NCBI RefSeq assembly: GCF_003590095.1
Contig: NC_039502.1
Location: 4,813,753 to 4,877,752 of the forward strand
Reading direction: 5' to 3'
Length of the DNA: 64,000 nucleotides
Source: Trichoplusia ni
Taxonomy: Eukaryota > Arthropoda > Insecta > Lepidoptera > Noctuidae
Part shown: piece by piece, positions 61,558 through 64,000 of the stretch
Layout: every line of letters starts with the position of its first letter
Numbering within the stretch: position 1 is the stretch's first letter
The notes under the pieces: model-generated
Told to the model about the DNA's origin: nothing
The model's database searches: none
What the model saw: only the letters and a program-made list of their open reading frames with translations
Made by a program: the position numbers and the translations under genes

Positions 61558-61959
61558 GCTAGGACGCATAGGCATTAATTGCGTGAGTATGTGTGTAAAG
61601 TATAGTTTGTATATATATAAGTATATGTTTGCAGGTGCAGTTACAGTTTGTAAATAGTTAGTTGTAAGTGTAAAAAAACATTGTAAGTAATTAGAACTAG
61701 GTGATAGTATTCGTTGTAAATAGTGTGTGTATGAAAGTGCTTGTATGTATGTAATAGATATAGTATACATATGTAGATTATGTAGCATAGTTAAACATTT
61801 GATATTAGAATAACCATATTAGAATAACTTTGTTTTCGCGTTGAGTGAGCCTCGTGTACGTTATGGTTGAGTCCATCAGTATAGCGACACATATTTCCCA
61901 AAAACACAATACTGGACTATTTTTACAAAAAAAGACACGATAAAAATTAGACTGTCTCA
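61558..61959. other. LINE-I inter-ORF region
   Basis: No gene. G/T-rich with imperfect GTAAAT/GTATGT repeats (about 61,590-61,790). Confidence 0.5.
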
Positions 61960-62304
61960 TTTCCAGTGCCAAAAACGCGGGATAAGTCCTCCTCTGTGCG
62001 AATCCTCTACGCCTTGTCGCCCCGGAGCCTTCCTGACGAGGATGCGGCGCCGCTTGGTTCAGAAGAACTTCCAACCGAGAGCATTCGCGGCGTCACGCGC
62101 CTTACGAAATAACAAGCGGTTGGGTTTCGTCAACCGCTCGTTCAGGAAGAACCGCTGCACTGGTGCGGGCAAGTCGAGGTCTGCAGTGGTCGCCCCGCGC
62201 CGGGCTCGCGCGCTGTCTAGAAGCTGGTCACGCAGGTCCCGGCGAGCGAGGGGCACGACGATTGGCCGTGGACGAGATTCAGCTGGACCCGCTGAATTAG
62301 TCAC
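61960..62304 (-). pseudogene. LINE-I ORF1 C-terminal domain
   Basis: Minus-strand RPRPIVVPLARRDLRDQLLD, then RRGATTADLDLPAPVQRFF, NERLTKPNRLLFRKARDAAN and LGWKFF. A frame change leads to the final basic residues to about 61,960. This is the RRM and C-terminal domain of an L1-type ORF1, as in LINE-B and LINE-G but in a more GC-rich version. The N-terminal part is absent. Confidence 0.7.
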
Positions 62305-62330
62305 GTTCAGCTGCCTCCCACCGTCGCACA

Positions 62331-62633
62331 GTATGTAATATAGGCTTAGTTGTGGCCAAGCATAGTTTATGTGTTTATACGATAGCTTTTACTATTTTAG
62401 AGGCTAAACAAAGACACCGATGATTTTTTTTTAAATTAGTTTTGGTTATATTGCAATTATCGAGAAAAACCCATAGAAACCATAAAAATGGAATAACTTC
62501 CTTCAGATACCTCAGTTACGAATAAATTAAAATAATCGTCTAATTAAGAAAATGAATAACTATAATAATGCCAAAAAACATATATGTATGATATACTTAT
62601 AATTAAGGCGTAAAACAAGTTTTTAGCAAAAAA
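62331..62633. other. No gene recognised
   Basis: A/T-rich sequence between LINE-I and Helitron-3. Nothing identified. Confidence 0.4.
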
Positions 62634-62768
62634 TCTATATCTTCTATACTTATACTTATAATAAATCTGTAGAGAGGTCAATTCTGTACATAAAATATAT
62701 TTAAAAAAATAACTATCAAGGGGTGGTTAGGGATCGCTACTGATGCCAAAAATGCAATCAGTAAAATT

Positions 62769-62771
<3 letters not shown>

Positions 62772-62812
<41 letters not shown>
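62772..62812. repeat. (GTCT)n microsatellite in Helitron-3
   Basis: About 10 GTCT units, longer than in Helitron-2. Confidence 0.9.
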
Positions 62813-62813
<1 letters not shown>

Positions 62814-63381
62814 ATATTCGTTATAGAAACAAAAACTACTCGACGGATTTTTAACGAAATTTGGCACAATTATTCTTCATACTCTTGGGCAGGTTATAGT
62901 ATACTTTTCATTACGCTACGACCAATAGGAGCAGAGCAGTGAAGGGAAATATTGGGGAAAACGGGGTAAGTTACTCCATTTTTTAAGCTTCCGTCACGTG
63001 TGCAGGCTTATAGGTTAAAGCTACATAGAAATCATGTATGACGGAAATATTCTCCCTAAAATTATATAAAAAATATTCCTCGACAGCATATGTCTAACTT
63101 TTATGGTTGACTCACAATAACACGTGAAACTCCCGATAGCTTAGCAATTCGGAGATTTCTGATTGTATTTGTCTACTCTAACGTTTACAACACTATCACT
63201 CATCCCCAATTAAAAAAGTTAACATTATTACCTATTCAATAAAAAAAGAATCATGTAAATCGGTGTAGAAACACCAAAGTTATACATGAAATAATAAGAA
63301 ATCGCGCGTGAATACAGAGTCATGCTATAAGGATTATTTTTGTGTATCGGTTGCCGCGCTCGACGCGCGTCGTGGCGGAGG

Positions 63382-63388
63382 TATAAAA
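63382..63388 (+). promoter_or_regulatory. Helitron-3 TATA box
   Basis: TATAAAA in the same GC-rich context as Helitron-2 (GGAGGTATAAAAAGGCGGGG). Confidence 0.7.
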
Positions 63389-63594
63389 AGGCGGGGGGTC
63401 CGCGCTCGAGCGAACAATATTTGGCTTTTGATGCGTCAGAGACATTCAGACACTTATTTGTTAATTTGCAAACCGTGCTTATCAGCACGACTTTTAGTCT
63501 TTGAATAGTTTATTTTTAGAATTGTTTTGTTGTTAGTTTATATAATAGGTATTAGATTAATAGTATTAGTAGTAGGTACACCTATTAGTTATTT

Positions 63595-63880
63595 TGGTAG
63601 TGTTTAATTGTATTAATAGTTTATTATTTATATGTTTAATTTATTATAGTTATTTCGTAATTTGGTAGTGTTTAATTAAATTAATAGTTTTTTTCGTAAT
63701 TGGTAGTGTTTAATTAAATTAATAGTTTATTTTCGTAATTGGTAGTGTTTAATTATATTAATAGTTTATTTTCGTTATTATTATATTAGTTATTTTGGTA
63801 GTGTTTAATTGTATTAATAGTTTATTTTCGTAATTGGTAGTGTTTTATTATATTAATAGTTTATTTTCGTAATTATTACA
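63595..63880. repeat. Minisatellite in the Helitron-3 leader
   Basis: Six GGTAGTGTTTAATT units of about 39 bases, the first carrying an internal A/T insertion. Helitron-2 has seven. Confidence 0.9.
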
Positions 63881-63943
63881 TAATAACTATAATATAATTG
63901 TAAGTGTAAGGTAGCTTCAGTTACCGTCGATTAAAAATACACA

Positions 63944-64000
63944 ATGCCACCTAAAAAACGACCATCTTTATCTCGAAATTCGAGAGATGCTAAAAGGATG
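63944..64000 (+). CDS. Helitron-3 Rep-helicase N-terminus, cut by window end
   Basis: ATG 63,944 opens MPPKKRPSLSRNSRDAKRM, identical to the start of the Helitron-2 protein at 41,088. The rest lies outside the window. Confidence 0.85.
   Translation, partial: MPPKKRPSLSRNSRDAKRM

Larger units (their letters stand above)
58490..62330 (-). mobile_element. LINE-I, minus-strand non-LTR retrotransposon
   Basis: ORF1 C-terminus (62,304-61,960), EN (61,557-60,262), RT (60,207-58,709) and a 3' end with CAATAAATTATTATATT (about 58,515-58,497) lie in order on the minus strand. The 5' part of ORF1 is missing. Frames are broken at several points and the catalytic YADD is mutated, so it is inactive. Confidence 0.85.
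62634..64000 (+). mobile_element. Helitron-3, 5' part (continues beyond window)
   Basis: Starts TCTATATCTTCTATA after A (62,633) and follows the Helitron-2 leader almost base for base to the window end. Differences are a longer (GTCT)n, one fewer minisatellite unit, a changed stretch just after the TATA box (63,414-63,465) and small indels. Because the divergence is so low, the two copies moved recently. Confidence 0.92.

Noticed and set aside
62042..62338. Plus-strand Arg-rich frame of 98 codons
   Set aside because: The minus strand of the same segment reads as a LINE ORF1 C-terminal domain with recognisable blocks. The Arg-rich frame is its GC-rich shadow.
1..64000. Search for tRNA, rRNA, CRISPR arrays, bacterial operons or riboswitches
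   Set aside because: Nothing convincing. The sequence is eukaryotic and dominated by transposable elements.

Overview
The window looks like AT-rich heterochromatin from an insect, most probably a moth or butterfly. The evidence is indirect. Helitrons have the lepidopteran-type 3' end (hairpin, then ...GCTAG|T). Gypsy remnants resemble the TED/errantivirus group. There are Penelope-like elements with a GIY-YIG tail, several Jockey/CR1/I-type LINEs, and a THAP-containing DNA transposon. I see no tRNA, rRNA or CRISPR and no complete host gene. The only host-like signal is one possible first coding exon with a splice donor near 58.3 kb.

The layout is a stack of nested insertions. A broken LINE (LINE-A, 1-3.3 kb) is split by a Penelope-like element. 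Next comes a Helitron on the minus strand (Helitron-1) whose two halves lie 28.8 kb apart, at 3,318-5,448 and 34,266-35,430. Between the halves sits a DNA element (here 'element X') with 24-bp terminal inverted repeats and a 4-bp ATAA target duplication. Inside X, at 29.9-32.5 kb, is a decayed multi-frame gene of an uncharacterised family with DDE-like spacing, which I propose is its transposase. X also hosts LINE-B (ORF1 at 6.3 kb, ORF2 from 20.95 kb). LINE-B is split by a 13.3-kb Gypsy element (7,618-20,939), a Penelope-like palindrome and a THAP/ISL2EU-like element (21,857-22,929). The Gypsy element in turn carries a hAT-like element (12,205-13,750, with a Helitron stub inside) and a Copia element (15,509-19,773). 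LINE-C and an open-frame minus-strand LINE-D (ORF1 with a degenerate SGNH-like domain, ORF2 with EN and RT) complete this block.

From 35.4 to 39.7 kb are remnants of piggyBac, LINE-E, a second Penelope-like family, and a TED-like env and protease. Helitron-2 (39,756-46,613) is a nearly complete autonomous Rep-helicase Helitron. A second copy, Helitron-3, begins at 62,634 and runs off the window. Between them lie LINE-F, broken into pieces by a Helitron stub, a LINE stub, a SINE-like unit and LINE-G; LINE-H (ORF1 with a PHD-like finger); a 1.4-kb TIR element with a 6-bp duplication; and minus-strand LINE-I.

The genes do not form a host pathway. They form replication modules: EN+RT with ORF1 chaperones (LINEs), Gag-PR-RT-RH-IN (LTR elements), HUH Rep plus PIF1 helicase (Helitrons), and TIR plus transposase (DNA elements). 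Most are broken. The best preserved are LINE-D (both frames open), LINE-B ORF1, the Copia pol frame and Helitron-2. The most unusual item is element X. A clean -1 ribosomal frameshift heptamer in the Gypsy gag-pol junction and a 23-residue repeat domain in the Helitron protein are also worth attention.
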